A stretch of 64,000 nucleotides of DNA from Aquimarina sp. Aq107 (GCF_943733665.1 NZ_OX030782.1:3768501-3832500); one strand, 5' to 3'; counted from the first letter of the stretch, positions 1-9,339 are shown. Notes: generated from the letters alone by a model not told the origin. A program made the numbers and translations.

Positions 1-318
1 TTTGATGAATTCGGCATTAACATTCCAATTGAATACAAATATTCAATTAGCATATATAACATAATGGTAGATCCTAACACAGGAGAAATTTTTGCTTTTC
101 ATAGAGGTAGGTATTCATTATTTCTAAAATGTGACTTTGAATATTTTGGCATAACTAATTCAGATGCTTATAGAAAAGGATATACGTTTGATTGTATCAC
201 AGATATTACAGAATTGGGAAAAGAATGGGCTTTTATGGATAAGTTTGAAGATTCAGAAAGCGAAAAACTTGAAAGGACATACGAATTAATAAAAAAACGA
301 AATGCTAACAATGTATAA
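1..318 (+). CDS. hypothetical protein, 5'-truncated by the window edge
   Basis: The frame is open from base 1 to a TAA at 316-318, so the gene continues to the left of the window. The first in-frame ATG is at 64, but the 21 codons before it read as ordinary protein, so 64 is probably internal. I see aromatic-rich sequence (a CDFEYFG stretch) and a charged helical C-terminus, with no signal peptide or membrane segment in the visible part. I recognise no family. A weak hairpin (AGCAAA/TTTGCT, about 327-349) follows the stop. Confidence 0.5.
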   Translation, partial: FDEFGINIPIEYKYSISIYNIMVDPNTGEIFAFHRGRYSLFLKCDFEYFGITNSDAYRKGYTFDCITDITELGKEWAFMDKFEDSESEKLERTYELIKKRNANNV

Positions 319-439
319 CGAATCAGCAAAGTCTTAGGAATTTTGCTATGCGCATGGCAGAAGGTAAATATTGATTTACTACCGCACTTTTCATAACTAA
401 TCCAATGTAACACATTTAGCACAATTACGTCAGATAAAT

Positions 440-1111
440 ATGAAATTTAAAATATCAGACTATCCAAGTTCTTACTTAGGAATTGAATTTAAAAAAGATG
501 AAAAAATAATTACCGAAAAAGGGAATCTAATATACTGCGACGGAGAATATACTTTTGAGAATAAAATCGAAGCTAAAAGTTACAAAAATTGGATTGCAAA
601 AATATTTGGAGGTAAAAGCTTAACATATAATATCTATACGGCAAAAGAGGATTTAAAAATGGCTTTATCAACCAAAGATAATTCAGAGATATTTGACATA
701 GAAATTACTAATGACAACCCCGTTTTATTTGAGCCAAATCTGCATTTTGCAAGAACAATTGATTTAGAAATTAAATTAGAAAGAAAAGACTGGAAAAGCA
801 CACTTAATGATGGATTAAAACTTAGAACTACTGGGAATGGAAAATTATTTTTAAAAGGTTACGGAAAAATAATTGAACACGAAATAGACTCCGAAAAACC
901 AATTTTTGTGGATGAAGATGCTTTAATTGCTTTTGAAAACAAATTAAAGATTAAAACCGTTTCTAGAGGAGTTAAGGAGTTAGTTACAAGTGGAGAAGGT
1001 TTCTTGTATGCAATATCAGGAAAGGGTAAAATCTGGATTCAAACAAGAAAAAAAGGAGAATATTCAAGTAGTGGAGGAATTGTAGACGGAATATTTAACT
1101 TTATGAAATAA
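440..1111 (+). CDS. AIM24/TIGR00266-like beta-rich protein
   Basis: The protein has 223 residues, no signal peptide and no membrane span. The N-terminal half is generic, but the C-terminal third carries the pattern typical of AIM24 (DUF124) proteins: a Gly-rich beta stretch GEGFLYAISGKGKIWIQTR near residues 186-204, preceded by a FVDEDALIAF segment in which the family usually has 'vd...lvAfe'. The family forms trimeric beta-prism folds of unknown biochemical role in bacteria. The C-terminus is a short Gly/Ser-rich tail. It stands alone, 121 bases after the truncated gene and 83 before the deacetylase. The family call is moderately sure; the function is unknown. Confidence 0.6.
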   Translation: MKFKISDYPSSYLGIEFKKDEKIITEKGNLIYCDGEYTFENKIEAKSYKNWIAKIFGGKSLTYNIYTAKEDLKMALSTKDNSEIFDIEITNDNPVLFEPNLHFARTIDLEIKLERKDWKSTLNDGLKLRTTGNGKLFLKGYGKIIEHEIDSEKPIFVDEDALIAFENKLKIKTVSRGVKELVTSGEGFLYAISGKGKIWIQTRKKGEYSSSGGIVDGIFNFMK

Positions 1112-1194
1112 AGTTGGGTTGCAGAAATATCAAAACCACATCAGCTAATGAAAAAAATGATACTTAATAGTAACTATGTATTTATAACAAAAAA

Positions 1195-2169
1195 ATGAAA
1201 CGCTTACAACCACTAATCTTATTACTACTAACAATCTTTCTTGGGTGTAAAAATTCAAGATCTGACAAACCAGAAAAAGCACTAGAAAAACCAAAAGAAG
1301 CTATCATAACAAAACCAATAGTAAGCTTTACTTTCGACGATGGAAATACATCCGATATAGCAAATTTCAAATTTGAGGAATGGAATAAAATGATTTTAAC
1401 ACATCTTGAAAAAGAAAATCTAAAAGCCATATTTTTTGTTACTGGAAAAAATAAATCTAGCAAAAAAGGCCAATTCTTGCTTAAAAGCTGGAATGATAAT
1501 GGTCATAAAATAGCCAATCACTCCTATTCTCATCCAAATTTCAATTCTGAAAAAAATGATTCACATCTTTTTGAGAATGAACTTAGAAAAACAGATGGGA
1601 TAATTTCAAACCTTAGTAATCACATTAAGCTTTTTCGATTTCCTTACTTAAAAGAAGGTAGGAGTCAAACAAAAGTTGATAGCATTAGGGACATACTTAG
1701 TAAATACAATTACCAAAATGGTTATGTAACTATAGATGCTTCTGATTGGTATGTAGATCAACGCTTAATCAAAAGAATAAAACAAATTGGACTCGAAAAA
1801 GTAGAAATGGACAGGTTTAAAAACTTTTACTTAGAACATATTTTAGAGCGAGCGAACTTTTATGAAGAGCTTTCTTACGAAATGAACGGAAGACATATCA
1901 ATCACACATTATTGCTTCATCATAATCTAACGTCAGCTTTATTTTTAGGTGATCTCATTAAGAAATTTAAAAAACAAGGTTGGGAAGTTATTGATGCCGA
2001 TAAAGCTTTTGAAGATGAAATATTCACAAAGATTCCTACATCCGATTTTGCAGGAGAGAGTTTGATTTATTCAATGGCTAAACAATCAAAAAAATATGAT
2101 CAGATATTGCGATATCCTGCAGAAGATAGTAGATACGAAAAAAACAAAATGCATACACTCGGCCTTTAA
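1195..2169 (+). CDS. polysaccharide deacetylase (NodB domain) lipoprotein
   Basis: A likely surface or periplasmic carbohydrate N- or O-deacetylase of carbohydrate esterase family 4. Residues 1-18 are a lipoprotein signal with lipobox LGC (Cys18). NodB motifs appear in order: TFDDG (46-50, general base and metal Asp), HSYSH (109-113, metal-binding His pair), RFPY (148-151) and a LLLHHN segment near residue 241 for the catalytic-His motif. At 324 residues it is longer than a bare NodB domain (about 200) because of insertions and a C-terminal extension of about 60 residues. The start ATG follows an A-rich leader. The substrate is not deducible from sequence, and no other sugar-active gene is adjacent. 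Confidence 0.75.
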   Translation: MKRLQPLILLLLTIFLGCKNSRSDKPEKALEKPKEAIITKPIVSFTFDDGNTSDIANFKFEEWNKMILTHLEKENLKAIFFVTGKNKSSKKGQFLLKSWNDNGHKIANHSYSHPNFNSEKNDSHLFENELRKTDGIISNLSNHIKLFRFPYLKEGRSQTKVDSIRDILSKYNYQNGYVTIDASDWYVDQRLIKRIKQIGLEKVEMDRFKNFYLEHILERANFYEELSYEMNGRHINHTLLLHHNLTSALFLGDLIKKFKKQGWEVIDADKAFEDEIFTKIPTSDFAGESLIYSMAKQSKKYDQILRYPAEDSRYEKNKMHTLGL

Positions 2170-2296
2170 CATAGAAGAAATTACCTAAATAATGTTTATA
2201 ATTCGTTATGACCAACAGAAAAGCTAAAAAACGAGGTGACATTTTGTGCTACTATCATGCATATATAAAACCTTGCACCCAATCAAAACTTAAAAA

Positions 2297-2884
2297 ATGA
2301 AAAAAGTAATCTTATTACTCTTATGTTCCGTGTGTATTGTTTTCAACATATATTCACAATCTAAAACTCACGAATTATGGGAAAACACCGAAATAGGACC
2401 TGTAGTAGTATACTATTCTTTAGAAGAAGCTTTAAAAAACCCTGAAAAGGTTAAAGGTTTACAAATTAGAGATAAAGGGCTTGAAAAAATACCTAATGAG
2501 ATTGTCAAATTAGTTAACCTTGAATATTTGCGACTACATCATAATAGATTTGAAAAAATTCCTGATTTTATTTTCAAAATGAATACAATTAAAGTTTTAG
2601 AAATTGGAGGAAACAAACTAAACGTAATACCAGAAGGAATTGGTCAAATGACACAATTAGAATATTTAGGATTAAAAGCAAATGGATTAACTACTCTCCC
2701 AAAATCAATTGGTAATTTGACTAATTTAAAACATCTTGATTTAGATTTTAATCCTCTAATAACACTCCCAGAGTCTATAAAAAATTTAACTAAACTAGAA
2801 TCAATTTATTTTTCTCACGCTAAATTTTCTGATGCAGAAATAAAAAGAATCAAACAATTATTACCACATCATTTCGGTACGTAA
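2297..2884 (+). CDS. secreted leucine-rich repeat protein
   Basis: An N-terminal signal peptide (about residues 1-20, ending near IYSQ) is followed by about five leucine-rich repeats of 23 residues with the bacterial pattern LxxLxLxxNxLxxLPxxIxxLxxL, for example LEYLGLKANGLTTLPKSIGN. The repeats fill residues 65-180. LRR proteins of this size act as binding scaffolds; no catalytic domain is present. There is no T9SS C-terminal domain, so it is probably periplasmic. It is separated by 127 bases from the deacetylase. The ligand is unknown. Confidence 0.65.
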   Translation: MKKVILLLLCSVCIVFNIYSQSKTHELWENTEIGPVVVYYSLEEALKNPEKVKGLQIRDKGLEKIPNEIVKLVNLEYLRLHHNRFEKIPDFIFKMNTIKVLEIGGNKLNVIPEGIGQMTQLEYLGLKANGLTTLPKSIGNLTNLKHLDLDFNPLITLPESIKNLTKLESIYFSHAKFSDAEIKRIKQLLPHHFGT

Positions 2885-2998
2885 AATTTAGTTATAACAA
2901 CGAAGAACGTTTGGTAAGGAATTTGAAAAATATAATTTTAATAATGAGATTAAACTTGTATTCGAGTCACGAAATAGTAAAAACTATTACAAACTAAA

Positions 2999-3409
2999 AT
3001 GAAAATGATTGAATATTTATACGGAGGAATGTTAGTGATATCAGTTATACTAATATATTTTGCAATAAGACATTATAATGTAACAAAAAATCTATTAACC
3101 GATGGAATAAAAACTAAAGCAAAGGTTATTGATTTAATTAAAATAACTAGCGATGATGGATACACTTACAAACCTGTATTTGAATATAAGGACAAAGCAA
3201 ATAATGTAGTTACATTTAAAAGTGATGTAAGCTCTAGCCCAGCGCCATATGATATAGGAGATACAGTTAATATGGTATACGCTAAAAATAGCGATGAGAA
3301 AAAAATTATATCATTTTGGGGATTATATCGATGGACAATAATATTATTATCAATTGCTTCTCCTCTATTAATAATTGGAGGAGGATATATTTTATATTCA
3401 AGAGGGTAA
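2999..3409 (+). CDS. DUF3592-type small membrane protein
   Basis: A 136-residue protein with membrane segments at about residues 5-22 and 110-132 and a soluble beta-rich middle. The middle region (AKVIDL...YKPVFEYKD...GDTVNMVYAK) is the usual pattern of DUF3592 proteins, which have an OB/SH3-like extracytoplasmic beta domain between two helices. The molecular function of that family is not known. It stands alone between the LRR gene and the alginate lyase. Confidence 0.55.
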   Translation: MKMIEYLYGGMLVISVILIYFAIRHYNVTKNLLTDGIKTKAKVIDLIKITSDDGYTYKPVFEYKDKANNVVTFKSDVSSSPAPYDIGDTVNMVYAKNSDEKKIISFWGLYRWTIILLSIASPLLIIGGGYILYSRG

Positions 3410-3532
3410 AAAACGAAAACTAATACTGTGTAATGATAATTTAATACGTTTTAAAGATTCAAATTAAAAGGAACTTTTTACTGCAACACACATATAATTA
3501 TATTAGTTAATTAATCAACCAAATGGTTATTG

Positions 3533-3540
3533 TATTTTTG
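3533..3540 (+). promoter_or_regulatory. candidate -7 box upstream of the alginate lyase gene
   Basis: TATTTTTG matches the Bacteroidota -7 consensus TAnnTTTG about 95 bases before the lyase start. A convincing -33 TTG is not visible, so this is only a candidate. Confidence 0.3.
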
Positions 3541-3634
3541 GTACAGTGTAAAGCTTACTCTGAAGAAAAATTCGCTAATCTAACACCGAATATTTCCAGT
3601 AGGAAATAATAAAACCGTGTAAATATCCATTGAA

Positions 3635-4702
3635 ATGAAAAAAATAAATAAATCACTGTTTCAAACGCCTATACTAATCAGTGTCCTTGCACTATTCTTA
3701 AATAGTTGCTTTCATACTAATGCAACAAAAAAACCTAAGGACGAAGGCGCTAAAACCATCATATACCCTAGCGATATTATTCCGTTTATGGATGAATGGA
3801 CAATTCTAACAGGTGATGGTACGCGCACTGAAGAATTAGCTAATTACGAGCAAAAAGATTTCTTTTATGTTTCTAATGACGGAGAAACAGACTGGGTAGT
3901 TTATAAAACGCCAAACTCAGGTATTACATCAAAAAATTCGAGCAATACAAGAACAGAATTAGGGCAAAAAAAACATTGGATCCCTGAAACGGGTGGCAAG
4001 CTAAATGGCACCTTAAAAGTAATGCACGTTTCAACTTCTGGTGATGCCAGAGTTGCTGCATCATACTCTGTAGTCGTTGGACAAATTCACAGTGATGACG
4101 GACATGAGAACGAACCGCTAAAAATATTTTATAAAAAATTCCCTGGACACACAAAAGGATCTGTTTTTTGGAACTACGAAATCAATACAGAAGGCGATAA
4201 TGGAAAAAGGTGGGATTACTCAACAGCCGTTTGGGGTAATGACATGTCTACTATTGGATCAAGTCCAACTACTTATCCTAAAGAACCTAATGAAGGGATC
4301 CAACTGGGAGAAGAATTTAGCTATGAAATAAATGTTCATAAAGGTATTATGTACCTCACTTTTACGAGTGAAGGTCATCCAACAAGGACATTTACAAAAA
4401 ACTTATTAAAATCAGAATTTATCTCTAAGGAGACCATCCCTCAACAAATAACAACATTGTACGCGTCTATAGGTCGAGATGGTATAGAACGCCCAAATGC
4501 ATATGCAGGCGAATTGCAATTTTTTAAACAAGGTGCATATAATCAAACTAACGGAAAGAATCCAGAAGATAATATCGTTTGGAATACTGGATCAAAAACT
4601 TATGATGGTGATATCTCAAAACAATATGCAAATGGATGCTATGCAGAGGTTTGGTTTAAGGAAGCAGCTGTAGGTTCTAGCACAGTCCCTGATAAAGAAT
4701 AA
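3635..4702 (+). CDS. PL7 family alginate lyase, lipoprotein
   Basis: Predicted to cleave alginate by beta-elimination at the cell surface. The N-terminus is a lipoprotein signal with lipobox LNSC (Cys25). The three hallmark blocks of polysaccharide lyase family 7 are present: RTEL (106-109), QIH (150-152) and FKQGAYNQ (297-304). In this family Gln and His of QIH and Tyr of YNQ are catalytic, and QIH rather than QVH is usually associated with activity on G-containing blocks. The length, 355 residues, fits a single lyase domain with a C-terminal tail and no carbohydrate-binding module. It is not next to a SusC/SusD pair, so it sits outside a classical utilisation locus in this window. Confidence 0.9.
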   Translation: MKKINKSLFQTPILISVLALFLNSCFHTNATKKPKDEGAKTIIYPSDIIPFMDEWTILTGDGTRTEELANYEQKDFFYVSNDGETDWVVYKTPNSGITSKNSSNTRTELGQKKHWIPETGGKLNGTLKVMHVSTSGDARVAASYSVVVGQIHSDDGHENEPLKIFYKKFPGHTKGSVFWNYEINTEGDNGKRWDYSTAVWGNDMSTIGSSPTTYPKEPNEGIQLGEEFSYEINVHKGIMYLTFTSEGHPTRTFTKNLLKSEFISKETIPQQITTLYASIGRDGIERPNAYAGELQFFKQGAYNQTNGKNPEDNIVWNTGSKTYDGDISKQYANGCYAEVWFKEAAVGSSTVPDKE

Positions 4703-4834
4703 GGTATTCATGAAATTAATTTTAGATTTCTTTTTGATGCAAGGCATTATTAAGAAAAAGAAAGCAAAATATTATATTTAGTGGAGTAATACCACCTGAA
4801 ACATTACAGTACATTTTAGAACGTGAATTAAGGT

Positions 4835-5563
4835 TTGAAAAACACACAAGGAAAAGCTATTATTATTGGAGGAACTTCTGGTATTGGAAGAGGTTTAGCA
4901 GAAATACTGTTAGAAAATAGTTGGATGGTGGGTGTAACTGGTCGTAGGATCGAACTACTTAATCAAATAAAAGAAAAATCTAACAACCGAATCATAATCC
5001 AAGAACATGACATCACAGAAATAAATAGTTCGGATAAAAAAATGGAAGCTCTTTTTAACCAAATGGAAGCAGTTGATTTAGTGATTGTTTCTTCTGGTAT
5101 TTCAGAATTAAATCAAAAATTGGATTGGGAAACTGAAAACAAAATAATACAAACGAATGTAAATGGGATTTCTAAAGTGTATGAATTCGTGTTTTCTAAG
5201 TTCAAAAAACAGGGCTACGGTCACCTTGTTGGAATTTCATCTATTGCCTCTTTAAGAGGTAATAGGTATTGTCCTTCGTATAGTGCATCCAAAGCTTTTC
5301 AGGTAAATTACCTCGAAGCGTTAAGATGTATTGCAAAAAATGAAAAATTAGATATACAGATTACCGATGTGCAACCTGGTTTTGTAGATACACCAATGGC
5401 CAAAGGGGATGGACTATTTTGGGTAGCTTCTGTAAAAAAAGCTTCCACTCAAATATATTCTGCTATTCTAAAAAAGAAAAGAAAAGTTTACATAACCAAA
5501 AGGTGGAGATTAATCGCTTGGGTTATGAAACTTGCTCCAAATTGGATGTTAGAAAAAATGTAA
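4835..5563 (+). CDS. short-chain dehydrogenase/reductase
   Basis: A classical SDR of 242 residues. The NAD(P)-binding motif GGTSGIGRG lies near residues 12-20, and the catalytic Ser-Tyr-Lys set is in ISSIAS...YSASKA (about 135-155). The substrate is unknown. The start is TTG at 4835: an in-frame TAA lies at 4829-4831 and the next ATG falls after the Rossmann glycine motif, so TTG is the only start that keeps the fold. An AAGG lies just upstream. It precedes mogA by 140 bases on the same strand. Confidence 0.8.
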   Translation: MKNTQGKAIIIGGTSGIGRGLAEILLENSWMVGVTGRRIELLNQIKEKSNNRIIIQEHDITEINSSDKKMEALFNQMEAVDLVIVSSGISELNQKLDWETENKIIQTNVNGISKVYEFVFSKFKKQGYGHLVGISSIASLRGNRYCPSYSASKAFQVNYLEALRCIAKNEKLDIQITDVQPGFVDTPMAKGDGLFWVASVKKASTQIYSAILKKKRKVYITKRWRLIAWVMKLAPNWMLEKM

Positions 5564-5703
5564 AAATACACTATCGATAGAACTACAATCCATTCAGAAA
5601 GTGAATTAATAGTTTTCTGCAAATTTTGTATTCGGTTTCTATTTGTTAAATTAAATGCTTCCAATATATTAGCAGAAAGGTATACATCAAGTAACAAACT
5701 AAT

Positions 5704-6237
5704 ATGTCAATAGCTAAAATAGGAATAGTAACTGTAAGTGATCGAGCTAATGCAGGTATTTATGAAGATATAAGTGGAAAAGCAATTATAAATACATTGA
5801 ATGATTATCTTACTTCTCAATGGGAAGAAGTGTATAAAATAGTTCCCGATGAACAAGAAGTTATTGAACAAGCACTTATCGATTTAGTAGATCAAGAGAA
5901 ATGCTGTTTAGTAATTACCACTGGTGGTACAGGTCCTGCTAAAAGAGATGTTACTCCAGAAGCTACCGAAGCAGTTTGCGATAGGATGATGCCTGGTTTT
6001 GGAGAACTAATGAGGGCGGAGTCTTTAAAGTTCGTACCAACTGCGATTCTTTCGCGACAAACTGCAGGACTCAGAAGTAGTAGTTTAATTATTAATCTCC
6101 CTGGAAAACCAAAATCAATCAGAGAATGTTTGGATGCTGTTTTTCCTGCTGTTCCATATTGTATCGATCTCATGCACGGACCATTTTTAGAGTGTAATGA
6201 AGATGTAATCAAACCATTTAGACCAAAGAAAAAATAA
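5704..6237 (+). CDS. mogA: MogA-type molybdopterin adenylyltransferase
   Basis: Predicted to adenylylate molybdopterin before molybdate insertion, a late step of molybdenum cofactor synthesis. At 177 residues it has the normal MogA length. It carries the MoCF motif ITTGGTGPAKRDVTPEAT (about residues 73-90), an SLIINLPGKPKS segment that closes the active site, and the N-terminal IGIVTVSDRA strand. No other Moco gene is in the window, so the pathway must be completed elsewhere. Confidence 0.88.
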   Translation: MSIAKIGIVTVSDRANAGIYEDISGKAIINTLNDYLTSQWEEVYKIVPDEQEVIEQALIDLVDQEKCCLVITTGGTGPAKRDVTPEATEAVCDRMMPGFGELMRAESLKFVPTAILSRQTAGLRSSSLIINLPGKPKSIRECLDAVFPAVPYCIDLMHGPFLECNEDVIKPFRPKKK

Positions 6238-6420
6238 AAGTCTTTAGCGTAACCTGAATAAACTTAATAAATAACACTGCTAACATCATTTTATATAAGT
6301 AATAGTAATTTGGCTTCATACTCAAATCGCGATTCTCTTTTATTTTGTAAATTACTTTACGAAAAGAAATTGGTATAAATCCAAACCTAAGAACCTATTT
6401 GAACAAAATTAATCTGCCAA

Positions 6421-7236
6421 ATGAATCCCAAAATATTTGAACCACAACAGAATTTAGTAGAATGGATCAAATGTTATTGGACATTAGAAAGTAATTTTGA
6501 AAACACCCCCATAAAGAACACCATTATTCCGGATGGTACAATGAAATTGATTTTTCATTATGGAGATACATATAAACATCACCTAAACGATAAAGAAAGT
6601 ATAATTTTACCAAAATGCTTTTTAATAGGACAACTCACACGTCCCTATATTGTTGAACCACTTGGCAATACTGGTTCCTTTGTTGTTCGATTTCAACCAA
6701 ACGGACTTTTACCTTTTACTAATGTAGACATAAAAGAAATTCAAAATACAGCTGTTCCATTAGATAAAATCTTCGGAAAAGATGGAGAGCAAATTGGAGA
6801 ACAAATTCTAAAAGCCAATACTACATCGGAGAGGATAGAGTTAATAGAAACATTTTTATTAAAAAGATTGACTAAAAAAAACACTATTGACACTATTATA
6901 AAATCAACAATTGATACAATTTTGCAAGCTAACGGACAACTTTCGGTACACGAGCTTTCTAAACAAAACAATATTAATCGTAGACAACTAACTCGTAAAT
7001 TTTCTTCGACAATTGGTTTAAGCCCCAAACAACTTTCTAAAACTGTAAGGATTCAAAATACATTAAAAACATTATTAACAAAAGAGGTTACAAGTCTTAC
7101 TGATTTGGCCTACCAGAATGAATATTTTGATCAAGCACATTTTATAAAAGATTTTAAAGAATTTACAGGTCTAACACCTAAAGAATTTTACGGAGATGAT
7201 TTAAAAATGTCTTTGATTTTTGACAATGAAGATTAG
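6421..7236 (+). CDS. AraC-family transcriptional regulator
   Basis: 271 residues. The N-terminal part (PDGTMKLIFHYGD..., about residues 35-120) resembles the ligand-sensing domain that precedes the helix-turn-helix in many Bacteroidota AraC proteins. The C-terminal 100 residues form a double HTH ending in FDQAHFIKDFKEFTGLTPKEF, the AraC signature. The effector is unknown. A VOC-domain gene follows after 80 bases on the same strand, so that gene may be its target. Confidence 0.8.
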   Translation: MNPKIFEPQQNLVEWIKCYWTLESNFENTPIKNTIIPDGTMKLIFHYGDTYKHHLNDKESIILPKCFLIGQLTRPYIVEPLGNTGSFVVRFQPNGLLPFTNVDIKEIQNTAVPLDKIFGKDGEQIGEQILKANTTSERIELIETFLLKRLTKKNTIDTIIKSTIDTILQANGQLSVHELSKQNNINRRQLTRKFSSTIGLSPKQLSKTVRIQNTLKTLLTKEVTSLTDLAYQNEYFDQAHFIKDFKEFTGLTPKEFYGDDLKMSLIFDNED

Positions 7237-7316
7237 CCTTGTCCCATTTTTACAATTTTATATTTTAAAGTCAACCCATATTTGCATCAAGACATAACAA
7301 TAAAATATAAAATAAA

Positions 7317-7691
7317 ATGAAAAACGTAAATCCTGTAAACTGGTTCGACATTAATGTATCAAACTTAAACAACGCTAAAAACTTCTATGAAACTGTTTTT
7401 AATATCAAGCTTGTTGATTTCCCGATTGAATTTGGTAAACAATCTGGCTTCCCATTTGACCCAAAAGGTTCAAATATTACTGGAGCTCTAGTAGAAAAAG
7501 AAGATTTTGTACCCAACAGTAATAACACTATTATTTACTTTGAATCTCAAGATTGTATAACTGAAGAAAGTGTCGTAGAAAAAGCCGGAGGAAAAATCAT
7601 AAGGCCCAAAATGCCAATAGGAGAATTCGGTTTTGTCTCTATTTTAATGGATATAGATGGAAATACTATTGGCTTACATTCAAGAGAATAA
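7317..7691 (+). CDS. VOC/glyoxalase-fold protein
   Basis: A single vicinal-oxygen-chelate domain of 124 residues. The N-terminal pattern (NPVNWFDINVSNLNNAKNFY) and the C-terminal FVSILMDIDGNTIGLHS with its metal-ligand region are typical of glyoxalase/bleomycin-resistance superfamily proteins. Enzyme activity and substrate cannot be read from the sequence. It is the immediate neighbour of the AraC gene, and its leader contains no strong terminator, so co-transcription is possible. Confidence 0.75.
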   Translation: MKNVNPVNWFDINVSNLNNAKNFYETVFNIKLVDFPIEFGKQSGFPFDPKGSNITGALVEKEDFVPNSNNTIIYFESQDCITEESVVEKAGGKIIRPKMPIGEFGFVSILMDIDGNTIGLHSRE

Positions 7692-7732
7692 CAATATATA
7701 AGATCGCTATATAAACCTATAATATTTTTTTA

Positions 7733-7888
7733 ATGAAAGTTTTTGATTTTGACATAAAAAAGGGGATCTACAGTTTTGAATTTGATGAGTTGAATACGGA
7801 AAGTCATTCACATCCTGTTGTCGAATTTATAAACGCAATACATGGTAGTTTTTCCTTAGAAATAAATGGAAAAATCAAGAACAATTAA
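7733..7888 (+). pseudogene. truncated N-terminal fragment of an AraC-type regulator
   Basis: A 51-codon frame from ATG 7733 to TAA 7886-7888. It reads like the first strands of an AraC cupin arm (MKVFDFDI..., then SHSHPVVEFINAIHGSFSLE, ending INGKIKNN). The usual rest of the sensing domain and the HTH are absent from the next 60 bases and from the following gene. I infer a decayed remnant; a genuine 51-residue cupin-like protein is less likely. Confidence 0.45.
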
Positions 7889-7929
7889 ATACTACGCAAA
7901 AAGGATGCGCAATTGACTAATAAACTTGC

Positions 7930-7948
7930 ATAAGATTTCAAATCTTAT
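7930..7948. promoter_or_regulatory. 19-bp perfect palindrome just upstream of the tRNA-linked gene
   Basis: ATAAGATTT-C-AAATCTTAT has 9-bp arms around one base and ends two bases before the ATG at 7951. It could be a protein-binding operator or an RNA hairpin (8 bp, 3-nt loop) masking the initiation region. It is unlike the FNR-like boxes seen later in the window. Confidence 0.45.
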
Positions 7949-7950
7949 AA

Positions 7951-9339
7951 ATGAAAGAACTAAAAAAACTACATATAACACTAAGTGAAAGAAAACGTCC
8001 AGAAGATGTTGCTCAAATGATCCTCGAAATATTGGAAGGAAAAATTTCTTCTAAAGAAAAAAATATTTTGAAAAAAGCTGCAAAAGGATCTCTTAAGAAA
8101 ACTTTTTTTGGGTACACTTCTATGATGCAAGAATTTGCTACGGCAATAGGGGCTGAAAAGCAGATTAAAAAGACCATTGAAATCTTCAAACTTGATAATA
8201 ATGAATCTATTGACTATAACAATGTCAACGATATCGAAAACTTTATTGAACAAGTTTCTCCAATAATTTATAAAACGGTTGGAGCAAATAACTTTCTTGC
8301 CGATAGACTTAATAAGGAACAACGAAAAGAAAAAGGTATAGATTTAAGTAAACGAAGTTATAATAAGAAATGGAGACTTTTAAAACGCTTAGAAAACAAG
8401 CTTATTAAATATAGCCGAGAAATTAAAAAAATAGAATTTCAAAAAGTTGGAAAACATGGCTTATCACATACAATAGATTTTAGCGAGTTTCAAAAAGATC
8501 CTAATTCTGCTTGCTTTATAGCATATTATAACGCTAGATGTAATCTTAGAAGTCTATTTACCAATACAAGTCAAGAAAGAGCATTTGATGAAATTTCCGA
8601 AATGCTATTGAATCGTTGTAAAGAAATAAAGACACCTTCAGTTTTAGGTATATTTAAAACTGAAACAAGAAAAGAATCAATTCCAACAACTAATTGGTGG
8701 GCAATTTCTCATATTTACTCTAGTCAAGAAGTTTTATGTAAACTCACTGATGAACAAAAAGGAAAACTATTAGGAAAATGGACTGGCATACTACAGGAAA
8801 TAGCTCTTTTCCTAAATGAACTATGGATAAATAGTGATATCAATAGACAAACAATGGTTGTTAAAAGAGGAAATGACTCCACAACTTGGAATAATACCGC
8901 TGGAGCTTGGAACAAAGCGAGAGACAACTGGATGAACATTATTTATTCTTTAGGAATGGACTATATTCTTGACGAAATTTGTTTTGGAAAAGTTTTAAGA
9001 TTAATGGCCGCTGATGTTGTAGCTTGGCATTTTTCAACTGGAGGAAAACTTGATCCAAATACCGAAGTATGGAATAAAATACCATTACCTTGGGAAGTAT
9101 TTCAAGGTAAAGAATTATGCAATAAAGAATTAGTAATAGAATATTGTCGACAAGCAGGAATAGATCCTGAAAAATCTGGGTGGATAGCACCAAGAAAACA
9201 TGGGATTGCCGAATTTAAGCCTACTCCAGAACTTGTGCACGGTGTTGTTGTTTCTAATCCTTATTTGGCAACAGTTCTTAAAAAGCATAAATATTTTTCT
9301 GGTAAAAATGTAAAAACGTTTTTTCCTGAAAGAAATTAG
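7951..9339 (+). CDS. unknown protein directly linked to two tandem tRNA genes
   Basis: A 462-residue protein I do not recognise. It has no signal peptide and no membrane span. The N-terminal 60 residues are Lys-rich and helical. Residues 130-160 are strongly basic (KKWRLLKRLENKLIKYSREIKK), which suits RNA binding. Residues 240-400 are Trp-rich, with blocks NWWAISHIYSS, RGNDSTTWNNTAGAWNKARD and LRLMAADVVAWHFSTGG that look like a conserved core. No nucleotide-binding loop, aminoacyl-tRNA synthetase signature (HIGH, KMSKS), RNA ligase motif, TROVE-type MIDAS motif or HEPN RxxxxH motif is evident. The stop codon TAG (9337-9339) shares its last base with the first tRNA, so protein and tRNAs are probably made from one transcript. 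An RNA-binding or tRNA-modifying partner role is inference. Confidence 0.85.
   Translation: MKELKKLHITLSERKRPEDVAQMILEILEGKISSKEKNILKKAAKGSLKKTFFGYTSMMQEFATAIGAEKQIKKTIEIFKLDNNESIDYNNVNDIENFIEQVSPIIYKTVGANNFLADRLNKEQRKEKGIDLSKRSYNKKWRLLKRLENKLIKYSREIKKIEFQKVGKHGLSHTIDFSEFQKDPNSACFIAYYNARCNLRSLFTNTSQERAFDEISEMLLNRCKEIKTPSVLGIFKTETRKESIPTTNWWAISHIYSSQEVLCKLTDEQKGKLLGKWTGILQEIALFLNELWINSDINRQTMVVKRGNDSTTWNNTAGAWNKARDNWMNIIYSLGMDYILDEICFGKVLRLMAADVVAWHFSTGGKLDPNTEVWNKIPLPWEVFQGKELCNKELVIEYCRQAGIDPEKSGWIAPRKHGIAEFKPTPELVHGVVVSNPYLATVLKKHKYFSGKNVKTFFPERN

Noticed and set aside
320-440. Sequence after the first gene as an integron attC-like site
   Set aside because: There is a small hairpin, but R' and R'' core sites (RYYYAAC/GTTRRRY) do not match and no integrase is seen.
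7951-9339. The tRNA-linked protein as a Ro60/TROVE protein with Y RNA
   Set aside because: There is no MIDAS motif or HEAT-repeat pattern of TROVE proteins, and the RNAs are full cloverleafs rather than Y RNAs.
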